Shown: one piece after another, positions 18,759 through 27,344 of the stretch
How the letters are laid out: each line of letters begins with the position of its first letter
Position numbering within the stretch: position 1 is the first letter of the stretch
Notes under the pieces: generated by a model
The model's input: only the letters and a program-made list of their open reading frames with translations
Told to the model about the DNA's origin: nothing
Database searches by the model: none
Program-made: the position numbers and the translations under genes
From: Hoeflea ulvae
GTDB lineage: Bacteria; Pseudomonadota; Alphaproteobacteria; Rhizobiales; Rhizobiaceae
DNA: 64,000 bases
Assembly: GCF_026619435.1 (NCBI RefSeq)
Contig: NZ_JAOVZQ010000001.1
Span: 2,921,501-2,985,500, forward strand
Direction: 5' to 3'

Positions 18759-19463
18759 TTAGCTGATCAGGCCGCTTCGCAATGCGGATGCTACCATCTG
18801 TGCACGGTTGACCACATGCAACTTTCGCATGACCGTGGCAATGTAGGAATTGATGGTGTGTTCGGACAGTCCGAGGATGATCGCGATCTCCACCGAAGTC
18901 TTGCCCTCGGATGTCCAGGACACGATCTGGATCTCCCGGTCGTTCAGTCCACTGACGGAATCGAGCGACAGGATCACTTCGTAATAGCGCTGGAAGATCA
19001 GGCTGGCGTCGAGCGCCATCAAGGCGAGTTTCTCGCTCTTCGGCTGCTCCATGCCCCCCAGCATCGCCAGTCCGTAGCGCTTGCCATTGGCCGTGTGCAG
19101 CGGAATGATGATTGCGGCTTCCGACCCGCTCAGTTCAGCCAGACCGGACGGATCCTGCCGCAGATCGAGCACGCTGGGCGCCGTCGAGCGCTTGAAATGC
19201 CCAATGACGGGATCGCAGCATTCCAGCGTCTTGCCGGCCAGCGACTTGCCGGCTGGTTTGTCGAACCAGGATTCGGGAAAATTGTGCAGGGCATGGCTGT
19301 GTTGAAGATTGACGGGCTGATCATCCACCGGGATTTCGGCGAGGCCGAAATATTCGCAACCGTATTTGCTGGCCACATATTTGAACAGTCTGAAAAAATC
19401 CATCCGGTTGACGGCAAGTTCCAGATCAGGACCAAGATGAATGGCGGCATCCAGCATCAACAT
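18759..19463 (-). CDS. LuxR-type regulator with autoinducer-binding-like domain
   Basis: A 234-residue regulator. Residues about 20-150 resemble the acyl-homoserine-lactone-binding domain (PF03472): the D84-P85 pair (CCDPVIGHF) matches the invariant Asp-Pro of TraR/LuxR, and a tryptophan (W66) precedes it. The aromatic normally found at the second tryptophan position appears replaced (APSVLDL), so the pocket may be altered. A LuxR HTH (LNDREIQIVSWTSEGKT...INSYIATVMRKL) occupies residues 168-230. No luxI-type synthase lies in the window, so it is a LuxR solo here. It is the first gene of the operon with the receiver and PAS kinase. Confidence 0.85.
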   Translation of the reverse strand: MLMLDAAIHLGPDLELAVNRMDFFRLFKYVASKYGCEYFGLAEIPVDDQPVNLQHSHALHNFPESWFDKPAGKSLAGKTLECCDPVIGHFKRSTAPSVLDLRQDPSGLAELSGSEAAIIIPLHTANGKRYGLAMLGGMEQPKSEKLALMALDASLIFQRYYEVILSLDSVSGLNDREIQIVSWTSEGKTSVEIAIILGLSEHTINSYIATVMRKLHVVNRAQMVASALRSGLIS

Positions 19464-19545
19464 ATAGTCACTCTCGAATCAGCAGCAATTTGTAGACATA
19501 ACACTTGATCGCACCGGATTTCCACCCGGCACAACATTTCAGCAT

Positions 19546-19592
19546 CATTGCCGGCCAGTCGAAAACCGGCAATGATTACCAATAACATGGTA
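19546..19592. promoter_or_regulatory. Two inverted repeats upstream of the LuxR-type gene
   Basis: A perfect 9-bp hairpin, CATTGCCGG (19546-19554) / CCGGCAATG (19566-19574), is followed by the dyad TACCA-ATAACA-TGGTA (19577-19592) in an AT-rich stretch 80-130 bases before the LuxR start. The first could be a terminator of the tRNA transcript, though it lacks a T tract; the second could be an operator. Neither resembles a classical lux box. Confidence 0.45.
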
Positions 19593-19655
19593 TGATATAT
19601 ATCGGAGATGTTTTATCAGGCGTTTACGCAGACTGCGTTTGGCCCGAGAAAATGA

Positions 19656-19732
19656 TGGCGACCCCTGCAGGATTCGAACCTGCGACCGTCGGCTTAGAAG
19701 GCCGGTGCTCTATCCAGCTGAGCTAAGGGGCC
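19656..19732 (-). tRNA. tRNA-Arg (anticodon TCT)
   Basis: Cloverleaf on the minus strand: acceptor GGCCCCT/AGGGGTC, D stem GCTC/GAGC, anticodon loop CTTCTAA with anticodon TCT, T stem GCAGG/CCTGC with TTCGAAT loop, encoded CCA end. The outermost anticodon-stem pair (27-43) reads C-A rather than a Watson-Crick pair; the other four pairs are sound. Confidence 0.95.
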
Positions 19733-19772
19733 TGGCGCGCGCATCCGGTTTCGGAAATGCGCGGCAAAAAAG

Positions 19773-20078
19773 TCAGTGCGTCCAGGGTATGCGGCGGTCG
19801 TAGCGGAAATTGTCGGCATAGGCGATCTGGCGGCGCTTGCTTTCCTTGGGCTCGATGACCCGGAACGGAATGCCGTTGCGGACAGCATAGGCGACAGCCA
19901 TCTCGCGGGTCTCGAAGGACATGCGGATCTGGCTGTTCATGTCGCCGCTAGAGGTGTAGCCCATCATCGGGTCGATCCAGCGCGGCGTTTCGGGTTCGAA
20001 CTCCAGAACCCAATCCTGGGTCTTGGCCGTACCCGATTGCATGGCCGTCTTCGCAGGACGATAGATTTTTGCAGTCAT
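19773..20078 (-). CDS. Complex I accessory subunit, NDUFS4-like (ETC complex I subunit)
   Basis: A 101-residue protein of the ETC_C1_NDUFA4 family (PF04800), the bacterial counterpart of the 18-kDa NDUFS4 subunit. It begins MTAKIYRPAKTAMQSG and ends FRYDRRIPWTH, both signatures of the family; the GYTSSGDM motif is in the centre. It stabilises the NADH-dehydrogenase arm of complex I in organisms where it has been studied. ATG 20078 is used; GTG 20099 would add seven atypical residues. It lies 40 bases upstream of tRNA-Arg. Confidence 0.9.
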   Translation of the reverse strand: MTAKIYRPAKTAMQSGTAKTQDWVLEFEPETPRWIDPMMGYTSSGDMNSQIRMSFETREMAVAYAVRNGIPFRVIEPKESKRRQIAYADNFRYDRRIPWTH

Positions 20079-20586
20079 GCCCCAGTTCCTTTCCCGCACA
20101 GGACCGCCTGACAGCGGTTTGCGGTGCCTCGATGTGGTGCGTCCAGACCGGTGGACACCAAAACAATGCCTGGTGACAACAGCCCCACCGTGTCGAGGTT
20201 TTCGCCACTCCTGTCCATTGCCTGACTAACATTGCCGCGCAATGGAACAGCCGGAGAGATGCCCGGATGGACCTTTCAAGTCAAGCGCCATTTTGGGTTC
20301 GGTTCGGCCCGTTCCGGCCGTTTCATGCAGAAGCCCCGCTGTTGCACCGGCGCGTTGTGAAGCAGGATCGGGTGCCTGCCTCGGGCACTGAATTCAAATA
20401 TCAGGAGCTGACCGACAATGGCGTGATGTCTTCCCAGTCGCCGGCAGGCCAGGGAAAACCAAAACCGGCAATCCGTCAATCGGGTGGACAAAGGTCGCAA
20501 ACCATCCAGTAATTCGGCAAAATCCGCCCTGCAATCTGCCGAGCCGCAAAGGTAATCTTCATTCAGACAGATGGAGGAAGCAGGCA
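20079..20586. other. Gene-free interval of about 500 bases
   Basis: Between the NDUFS4-like gene and a small conserved protein gene. Open frames here (for example 20267-20512 on plus) have poor composition and no ribosome site. It should hold the promoters of both flanking genes; no distinct operator or RNA is recognised. Confidence 0.45.
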
Positions 20587-20790
20587 GTGGTCGACTGGAA
20601 CGATCTGGACGAAACCGAGCAGACTGCGCTGAAGCGGCTGAACCGGGGTCCCTGCCCCGCCCTGCCCCCGGCGTTGGCCGAGCGGCTGATTGCACTGGGC
20701 CTGGCCGAACGCCGGCCCCGGGGCGTCGGCATCAACCGAGCCGGACGCGAACTGGTGATCGGCGTGTTGCTGAACCAGCGCAGGGATTGA
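20587..20790 (+). CDS. Small hypothetical protein
   Basis: A 67-residue protein starting at GTG 20587, with GGAGG about 9-14 bases upstream. Composition and codon use look coding: acidic N-terminus (VDWNDLDETEQTALKRLNRG), then a winged-helix-like pattern (PALAERLIALGLAERRPRGVGINRAGRELVIGVL) resembling a compact helix-turn-helix-wing as in small MarR-like or anti-repressor folds. No catalytic motif. It converges with a kinase gene 61 bases away. Function unknown; the fold idea is weak inference. Confidence 0.6.
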   Translation: MVDWNDLDETEQTALKRLNRGPCPALPPALAERLIALGLAERRPRGVGINRAGRELVIGVLLNQRRD

Positions 20791-20851
20791 AGCGCCCGGC
20801 ATGATCCGGCACTCGGGATTCTGAGCCGATCGGGTCGCAGCCCGGATCATG

Positions 20852-23278
20852 TCAGCCATACCAGATGGCCGTGATGGTCGCGCCGCTGCCCAATATGGAG
20901 GTGACCTCAAGAGAACCGCCGATGCTGATCATTCTCTCTTCCATGATCTGCAGCCCGAAATTGTCAGGCCCGGCAGTGTGGCGGGCAAAGCCGTCCCCGT
21001 CATCGCTGACCGTCAGCAGCGCCTGGTCTTGGGTGTTTTCGAAACGCACGGCGATCGAGCGGGCATTTGCATGTTTGGCCGCATTGACCAGGCTTTCCTG
21101 GGCAACCCGGTAGAAGGCAAGCAGCACTTCATTGGGCAAAAGCGCGCTGCCGTCGATCTCCAGCGACACCGAGACCGGATGATTTTGCTCGATGTTTGCC
21201 TTGATGTGCTGCAACAGCTGCCCGAAGCGCGGTCCCGAGAGTTGCTCCGGGCGCAGCTCCAGCAGCAATTGCCGCATTTCAACCAGCGCGTCCTTGTTCA
21301 GACGCCTGATCTCGCTTGCTGCCGCTTCCGCTTTTTCCGGATCAGCCTTCGACAGTTCTGGCAGGGTGTCGGCGATCAGGTTGGCGGCAAACAGCGTCTG
21401 GCTGACGGCGTCGTGCAACTCCTGCGACAGATGGTTGCGCTCTTCGAGCCGGGCATTCCGCGCCGCGATTTGCGTGGCCTCCCGGGTCCGCTCCGCCACC
21501 TCGCTTTCCAGCCCGTGAATGAGCTTGCTCTGGGCTTTAGCCATCTCGTTGAAGGATGTCGCCAGATAGCCGATTTCATCGCGATAGGTCGGCTCGATGG
21601 TGACGGCGAGCTTGCCGTCGAGGATCTGCCGGACGCCGTTGAGCAATTGTTGCAGCGGCCTATCCAGATTGGTGAAAAAGAACCTTGGAAAGACCAGCAG
21701 CACCAGCAGGCAGGACGCCAGGATGAAGAAGGCAACCGGCACGTAGATCCGGTTCAGATAGGTCAGGAAATCTATGTACCAGAGTTGCACGAGCCCCTGC
21801 TGCGGCAGCCCGGTGAACGGAAACCCGTTATCCATGTGCAAGGCGGCCACCTGCCGCCCCGGCAAGGACGGCACGATGCCTGTCATCATCGGAATTGTCT
21901 CGGGCCGGAACATGTCCGGAACCGGGTCATCTGGCATGTCTTCAAACGCCATCTCCAGCGCACCTTCCGGGTACAGAACCAGCTGGAAGCTGTAGCCCAC
22001 ATCCGGCTGGGAGGCGGAAACAAGCCGGTTCCAGGTGATGACGACACGATCGCTTTCGCGCTTGATGAAAAGCCCCGACCGGCCGGCAGCCGTCGTGCCG
22101 GTATCGGCTGGTGCTTCGGTCATCTCGGTGGTGACCAGAAAGATCGCCGGCTGGGGACCGAACCGGTGCTGGACATCACGCCACAGCGGCGGCGTGTCAA
22201 AGCCGACCATGCCGGTGAGATCCGGAAACAGCGCGGTATAGCTCCGGTCGTAAAACCGGAACGCGAATGGCAGCGATTGCGGCCGCGCCCGGTCTTCGAT
22301 TTTCTCGCCGAATTCCGTATCGAACCGATAGGCGGCCCGGTAGACGCGATACCCGCCCGCTCCGGTGGGTTCGAAGCGCAGCGCGGTCCTGTCCGCCAGC
22401 GTGGTGGCGCTGGCATAGGCATCGACATAGACGCTGCCGATCGACCAGGAAATTCCCGACAGGATCAACAGGACCGTGGTGAGCGTGACGCCGACCAGCT
22501 TAACCCTGAAGGAGGATTGTTCGGGCACATAATTGATGAATGCGAGGGCGAAACCGGCGACCGAGAGCAGGAACAACCAGCATCCGACGAGCAAGGCTGT
22601 ACCCCAGTCGAAAAACCCCATGCCTCTGAGCGACGAAATGATGCCGAGCGAGAACGGCATCAGAGAGACATAGAGAAAGGCCCGCGTTGCCGCAGCATCA
22701 CGGTTCAGTCTTTTCGGCGGCCACAGGACGGCTTGCACTGTCTGCGCCAACGCGCCCGAGCCATCTCCGGCAGCCAAGGCACGGTACAGATGTCCGGCCA
22801 AAAATACCGGCGCGGCCATGAACCCGACCGCCACGGGCACGCCGAGCCACGCGTCGCGATATTCGACAATACCCGATGACAACAGCGAATGCCGGAACGC
22901 AGCGATGCCCAGTTCGACCCCGATCACGGCAGCATAGGCAAGGATCAGCAGATATTCCGGCAGTCTGCCGGCCGTCGGCGACCGCTGAAAATAGAATGCG
23001 AACAGCACGAATCCGGCCATGGATGTCGCACCGGCCGGGCTGACCCAGGGCAGGACATATGAGGCGACATCGGGATGCAGGGAGACAGAGAGGAATTGCA
23101 GGAGCATGCAGATGGCGGCCGCAAAAAAGGTGACAAACAGCAGTACGGCCAGCCGACGCTGTTCGGGCCACTCCCAGGTCGCCACAATCCGGAACAGGAA
23201 ATAGCTGGCAAGGATGGAAACCAGAACCAGATCAACAAGGTAGGTAATCGACAGCGGGTTCAGGAACAGGGTGGGCAT
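20852..23278 (-). CDS. Membrane sensor histidine kinase (NarX/HisKA_3 type)
   Basis: An 808-residue kinase. The N-terminal 270 residues contain about seven or eight hydrophobic helices (LVDLVLVSILASYFLF, LAVLLFVTFFAAAICMLLQF, etc.). A large extracytoplasmic domain of about 230 residues (around 290-520) follows, then a membrane helix (IYVPVAFFILASCLLVLLVF), a HAMP segment, a coiled coil, and HisKA_3 with the phosphorylated histidine in ERNHLSQELHDAVSQTLF. The ATPase domain has VAQESLVNAAKHANA and DDGDGF. ATG 23278 is preferred over TTG 23335 because the first helix begins directly after it. It works with the NarL-type regulator encoded upstream. The N-terminal sensor region is not one I recognise. 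Confidence 0.88.
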   Translation of the reverse strand: MPTLFLNPLSITYLVDLVLVSILASYFLFRIVATWEWPEQRRLAVLLFVTFFAAAICMLLQFLSVSLHPDVASYVLPWVSPAGATSMAGFVLFAFYFQRSPTAGRLPEYLLILAYAAVIGVELGIAAFRHSLLSSGIVEYRDAWLGVPVAVGFMAAPVFLAGHLYRALAAGDGSGALAQTVQAVLWPPKRLNRDAAATRAFLYVSLMPFSLGIISSLRGMGFFDWGTALLVGCWLFLLSVAGFALAFINYVPEQSSFRVKLVGVTLTTVLLILSGISWSIGSVYVDAYASATTLADRTALRFEPTGAGGYRVYRAAYRFDTEFGEKIEDRARPQSLPFAFRFYDRSYTALFPDLTGMVGFDTPPLWRDVQHRFGPQPAIFLVTTEMTEAPADTGTTAAGRSGLFIKRESDRVVITWNRLVSASQPDVGYSFQLVLYPEGALEMAFEDMPDDPVPDMFRPETIPMMTGIVPSLPGRQVAALHMDNGFPFTGLPQQGLVQLWYIDFLTYLNRIYVPVAFFILASCLLVLLVFPRFFFTNLDRPLQQLLNGVRQILDGKLAVTIEPTYRDEIGYLATSFNEMAKAQSKLIHGLESEVAERTREATQIAARNARLEERNHLSQELHDAVSQTLFAANLIADTLPELSKADPEKAEAAASEIRRLNKDALVEMRQLLLELRPEQLSGPRFGQLLQHIKANIEQNHPVSVSLEIDGSALLPNEVLLAFYRVAQESLVNAAKHANARSIAVRFENTQDQALLTVSDDGDGFARHTAGPDNFGLQIMEERMISIGGSLEVTSILGSGATITAIWYG

Positions 23279-23459
23279 GACAGCTTTTCGCTTGGAGCGG
23301 CGAAAATGAGGGATAATCCCGGGCCACCTGCACAAACTTTATGAACTATGATGGCGTTGCGCAAGCATGAGCGAAGGGGCGCGTCGGCCCGTCGCCACCA
23401 GCCAGGAGAACCGCCGGATGCTCGCGGCATGGACCGGCACACGCCCGCATCCTCGGCGC

Positions 23460-24134
23460 TCAGAAATCGTCGGCGTCAATCAATCCGGTGCGGATCGCCA
23501 GGGCCACCGCTTCCGACCGGTTGGACACATCGAGCTTTTGCAGGATGGCGCTGACGTGATAGCGCGCTGTCGGCTGCGACATGCCCAGATAGCTTGCGAT
23601 TTCGGGGTTGGTGAACCCCTTGGTCATCAGCGCCAGTACCTTGTGCTGCTGCTCGCCCATCTTCACCGAGGGTTCGCTCCTGTCGTGGATCTGCGGCACC
23701 GCCGGGATCACTTCGGATTGGGTGCCAAGCTCGGGCAGCGGTAGCGTCTCTCCCTTGTGGATCAGCCGGACCGAGTGGACCAGTTCGGTTGCAGAGACAT
23801 CCTTGAGCAGATATCCATGCGCGCCGGCGGCCAGCATGTCGGCGGCGACATCCTTGCTGGCAAAGGTGCTCAACCCGATGATCCGGGTCGCCGGATGATG
23901 GCGGGCGATCAGCCGCGTGGCCTCGATGCCGCCGACGCCCTCCATCTTGACATCCATGATGACGACATCAGGCTTCAGCTTCTGGCACAGATACAGCGCC
24001 TCCTCGCCGTTTTCGGCTTCGGCGACAACGCTGAAGCCATCGACCGTATCCAGCACATGCAGCAGGCCCTTGCGCACCACCATATGGTCATCGACGAGCA
24101 GGATCCGGATGTCTTCACCGGGCGGCATTGTCAA
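23460..24134 (-). CDS. NarL/FixJ-family response regulator
   Basis: A 224-residue two-domain regulator. The receiver (about residues 8-125) has the phosphoacceptor D61 (VVIMDVKM) and the YLLKD lysine; a linker of about 30 residues leads to a LuxR-type HTH (HKVLALMTKGFTNPEIASYLGMSQPTARYHVSAILQKL). Its gene is 181 bases upstream of the matching HisKA_3 kinase on the same strand, the usual pairing for this family. DNA target unknown. Confidence 0.92.
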   Translation of the reverse strand: MTMPPGEDIRILLVDDHMVVRKGLLHVLDTVDGFSVVAEAENGEEALYLCQKLKPDVVIMDVKMEGVGGIEATRLIARHHPATRIIGLSTFASKDVAADMLAAGAHGYLLKDVSATELVHSVRLIHKGETLPLPELGTQSEVIPAVPQIHDRSEPSVKMGEQQHKVLALMTKGFTNPEIASYLGMSQPTARYHVSAILQKLDVSNRSEAVALAIRTGLIDADDF

Positions 24135-24862
24135 ACCACACCACGCTCACCAGTTTGGCGCCGGTCTCAAGCCCCGGCACCGCACCTGTCTCCTCCACGC
24201 CTTTGCGCATAATCTGCAACCCCATGTGCCTTGACGGCATCCTTGTCCCCCCAAAAAACCCTGGCCGCCATCGGTTGTCCGATACCCGGCCCGGGCCTGC
24301 AATCCATCAAAACGGATCGCAACTTCATCAGCATTGGCGTGTTTATCGATGGTTTTCAAGCATTTCGAAGCAATTCCGCAGAATAAGACCAATTTTGTCC
24401 GGAATCCTCGATCAAGCTTTTACGTCCTGTTGATCTGGCGGACCATCGCAAACCGAATGGACCATGCACCGGCCTAATCCGACCCATCGCTCCGGCGTGG
24501 CTGGCGGGCGTTATACCGATTGCGCGCAACGCACCTGACCGGACAATCAACAGATGCCATGGAAAAAATGGACAGATCCGGCGTTTTTTTGCGGTTCGAA
24601 GGCCGACAGGGGCAGCGACCCAGGGTCAAGTTTCCATCCGCCAGCGGTGTTGCCGCTATCGGCGTAGTGCAACCGGACGCACCAGTTTTACTGCCGAGTC
24701 GCCAGCATCATCCCGTCAAGGCGCAGATTTGCAACTGTACAACCGTACAGTTTGCCCTAGCGGGACGTTCAGTTCCGATCCCGCAGGAATCAGAACCTCA
24801 TGAACAGGTCTGCTTACTTGATCGCGTATGGCAGCAGTGATCGGTATGTAGGGGGGATACAT
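24135..24862. other. Long gene-free interval before the coiled-coil gene
   Basis: About 730 bases between divergent genes. No open frame here has credible codon use or a ribosome site (24147-24392 minus and 24520-24840 plus were examined). It carries the promoter of the response regulator on the left and a long leader for the coiled-coil gene on the right, including the 20-bp dyad listed separately. A small RNA could be hidden here but nothing identifies one. Confidence 0.5.
24733..24752. promoter_or_regulatory. 20-bp inverted repeat, likely operator
   Basis: Perfect dyad AACTGTAC-AACC-GTACAGTT, 111 bases before the start of the coiled-coil gene. It contains CTGT-N8-ACAG, the spacing of the gammaproteobacterial LexA box, although alphaproteobacterial LexA normally binds a different (GTTC/GAAC direct-repeat) site; TetR-type operators are another match. 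Confidence 0.6.
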
Positions 24863-26212
24863 ATGTTCAAGACAATTTCCGAAAATTTGCGCCTGGCACG
24901 CAAACCGGGACAGGCTGCCGTGGTGGCCGCGGGACCCGCAACCGTCGGCGATCCGAAAGTCGCCCAGCAAGTTGCCGAGTTCGAGGAGGCGCTTGGCGCG
25001 ATCGTCAGGGTGCCGGAACTGTTCGGCAAACTTGTTCCCAATGTCGCCAGTCTCAACACCAGACTGAAGGAGTCCCGAGAGCGCTATTTCCTCTTCGAGG
25101 AGCTCTATAAGGAAGAGCAGAACAAGAACAATATCCGCAATTCCGAATACTCCACCCTCAAGGCCGATTTCGAGCGGCTCGACTACAGTTTCCAGCGCGA
25201 AAAATCGGCCCATTCCGCCCTGCGGCAAAAATCCATCGAGCAGGAAAGCGCGCTGTCCGAGCTGCACCTCACCAATGCCGATCTCAATTCCCGGCTGGGC
25301 CGTCTCGAGCCGATGGTTCGGGAGCTGAAAATCACCAAGGACACCCTTCTGGCGCAACTGGAAAAGCACCAGGAGCAGAAGGAGATTGCGGACAAGACCG
25401 CCTCTGAATACAAAAGCGAACAGACCAGGCTCAAGGAGCAACTGGCCAAGCTGCTGGAGGTCAACAACAACCTGGCCTCCGGCAAGCAAAATCTCTCCGA
25501 CCGGGTCAACGAGACCACCAAGGACCTCTCGGCGCGGGACGCCACCATCGCCGGACTTCGTGAGCAGATTGCCGCGCTGACGGCAAAGCTGAAACGCGAG
25601 ACCAGTGTTTCCAATTCGCTTCGCACCGACAATGAACAGCTGATCAAGGACCGTGAAGACGCCAAGGCGCAGAACGAGAGCCAGCTAGAGGCCGCCCGCG
25701 GGCGTTACCGGGTCATCGAGCGGCTGCTGGAGGAATCGCGGGTCCGCTATCAGTCTGAATCGCAGATGCTCAACGCCATTCGACGCGAGAAGAACCAGCG
25801 CGACTATGACATCGTGCAACTGGGCGCGACCATCACCGCGGCCAAGGAAGATGTCGCCGATCTTCGCCGGCAATTGATGTCCAGTGCCGAGATGAGCAGC
25901 GAACTCCGCACCAGGCTGACAAGCGAGGTGGAAAAACGCCGCAGGATCGAAATCCAGCTCGAAGTTGCCAATGAGGAAAACGGCAAGCTCGACCAGGCCA
26001 GCAAATCCTCGACCGCATTGTTGGAAAATGATCGCCTGGAATTCGAGACCGTGATCGCTGAATTGCGCGGTTCCATCGAGACCCTGACCGACGAGAACGA
26101 GCGGATGCGTTCCGAGCTGACCGACTATCGATTCACCCACCGCGACGCCGACCAGGCCGCTGAAACGACGCCGGAGTCCGGCGGCACGGTTGTGAGCATC
26201 ACCCGCACCTGA
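24863..26212 (+). CDS. Long coiled-coil protein
   Basis: A 449-residue protein, almost entirely predicted coiled coil (about residues 35-430) with regular heptads rich in Glu, Lys, Arg, Leu and Asn; there is no signal peptide, membrane helix or enzyme motif. The short N-terminal head (MFKTISENLRLARKPGQAAV) is basic and the tail is acidic and disordered. ATG 24863 is chosen because GGGGGGAT lies just upstream. Size and layout (basic head, long rod) resemble crescentin and other bacterial intermediate-filament-like proteins, suggesting a cytoskeletal or polar scaffold role; this is architecture-based inference only. It stands alone. Confidence 0.75.
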   Translation: MFKTISENLRLARKPGQAAVVAAGPATVGDPKVAQQVAEFEEALGAIVRVPELFGKLVPNVASLNTRLKESRERYFLFEELYKEEQNKNNIRNSEYSTLKADFERLDYSFQREKSAHSALRQKSIEQESALSELHLTNADLNSRLGRLEPMVRELKITKDTLLAQLEKHQEQKEIADKTASEYKSEQTRLKEQLAKLLEVNNNLASGKQNLSDRVNETTKDLSARDATIAGLREQIAALTAKLKRETSVSNSLRTDNEQLIKDREDAKAQNESQLEAARGRYRVIERLLEESRVRYQSESQMLNAIRREKNQRDYDIVQLGATITAAKEDVADLRRQLMSSAEMSSELRTRLTSEVEKRRRIEIQLEVANEENGKLDQASKSSTALLENDRLEFETVIAELRGSIETLTDENERMRSELTDYRFTHRDADQAAETTPESGGTVVSITRT

Positions 26213-26395
26213 TCTGTTTCGACGGGTGATAGCCGCACGTCCTGCCGCGTTCCTCCCTGACCCCGCCTGACCTATTATGGCGGGTGGGGCCGCCACTTTC
26301 CCCTGCCATCAGACACCGGACCGTCACGAAATGCCTGCCAGAGCGATACCCGTCGCGGCGCTTTGGATCCACACTCCCAAACCAGCGACAAAATT

Positions 26396-26423
26396 GTTTC
26401 GAAACATTTAGAATCTTTCGAAA
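26396..26423. promoter_or_regulatory. Two TTTCGAAA palindromes before the GntR gene
   Basis: GTTTCGAAAC (26396-26405) and TTTCGAAA (26416-26423), 19 bases apart, that is close to two helical turns on the same face, in the AT-rich promoter 70-100 bases before the regulator start. The same 8-mer occurs at 30834 before the oxygenase gene. Likely binding sites of the GntR-family regulator (inference). Confidence 0.55.
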
Positions 26424-26493
26424 ACATATTGCTTTGTAAAAAAACTGAACTATGCTTTGTCAGTGGGAACTGAAACCGGCGTGGATATCGGCT

Positions 26494-27219
26494 ATGAGTA
26501 TGCAGCCTGACATGGATGATATGGTCTATGCGCAGCTCCGCGCCGGGCTGATTTCCGGCCGTTGGGTCTCGGGCGAAAAGCTCAAGCCGCAGCATCTCAA
26601 GGAACCTTTGGGCTGCACCACGGCCGCGGTGCGCGAAGCGCTGTTGCGGCTGTCGGGCGAAGGTTTTGTCACCGCCGTCAAGCATCAGGGTTTCAGCGTC
26701 GTCGAGCACAATGAGCAGACATTCCGCGAGGCGGCCCATCTGCGGCTCATCCTGGAATGCGAAGCGGCGGAACTTGCCGTCAGCCGCGGTGATTTCGACT
26801 GGGAAATGCGGCTCAACTCCGCCTATCATCAGCTCCGCTACCTTGAACAGCAGATGGCCGGTTCCGATGACCTGACGCCCTTTCTCGAACGCTGGTCGCA
26901 GCAGGATTCGGATTTTCACAGGATCCTGCTCGAGGCCTGCGGCTCGTCGCTGCTGATGCAGAACTACCGCACCGTCTATGACACCTTCCGCATGTATGCG
27001 GTGTCGCAGATCGGCCGTTTCGGCTTCGACAGTGAAACCAATCTCGAAGAACATGCCGCGATCTACAATGCCGCCATCAGCCGCGATGCCCCGGCGCTGG
27101 TCGCGGCCTTGAAAGCACATCTGACACTTTACGCAGACGGCAACCGCAACGCCGAACCGATCCAATCATCCAAGATCGAGCGTCTTGCTCGTTTCAGGCA
27201 GGATTCAGTCGATGACTGA
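26494..27219 (+). CDS. GntR-family regulator (FCD subfamily)
   Basis: A 241-residue transcription factor. A winged HTH lies at about residues 10-75 (GCTTAAVREALLRLSGEGFVTAVKHQGFSVV), followed by an all-helical FCD effector domain (about 82-225) with the conserved RLILECEAAELA start and histidines in FHRILLEACGS and EEHAAIY. FCD regulators usually repress catabolic genes and respond to an organic-acid-like substrate. The frame is open to 26452, but the ATG at 26494 (or 26500) gives the family-like start. It is followed after 125 bases by the Rieske ferredoxin gene, and probably controls the cluster to 34.1 kb. Confidence 0.88.
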   Translation: MSMQPDMDDMVYAQLRAGLISGRWVSGEKLKPQHLKEPLGCTTAAVREALLRLSGEGFVTAVKHQGFSVVEHNEQTFREAAHLRLILECEAAELAVSRGDFDWEMRLNSAYHQLRYLEQQMAGSDDLTPFLERWSQQDSDFHRILLEACGSSLLMQNYRTVYDTFRMYAVSQIGRFGFDSETNLEEHAAIYNAAISRDAPALVAALKAHLTLYADGNRNAEPIQSSKIERLARFRQDSVDD

Positions 27220-27344
27220 CTTCTAGGGCCCAGCGGCGGCAGCAGATTTTCTGGCGCCAGACACCATCACACCAAATCAGTGCTGATCAGAACGCCGGTT
27301 TTGCGACCGCGCTCTCCAGTCATAACCCAATGGGAGGAAACCAG

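Noticed and set aside
20849..22879. A 676-residue plus-strand open frame
   Set aside because: Antisense to the membrane kinase; no recognisable domain.
24147..24392. An 81-residue minus-strand open frame in the long gap
   Set aside because: No ribosome site and Cys/Trp/Gly-rich composition unlike neighbouring genes.
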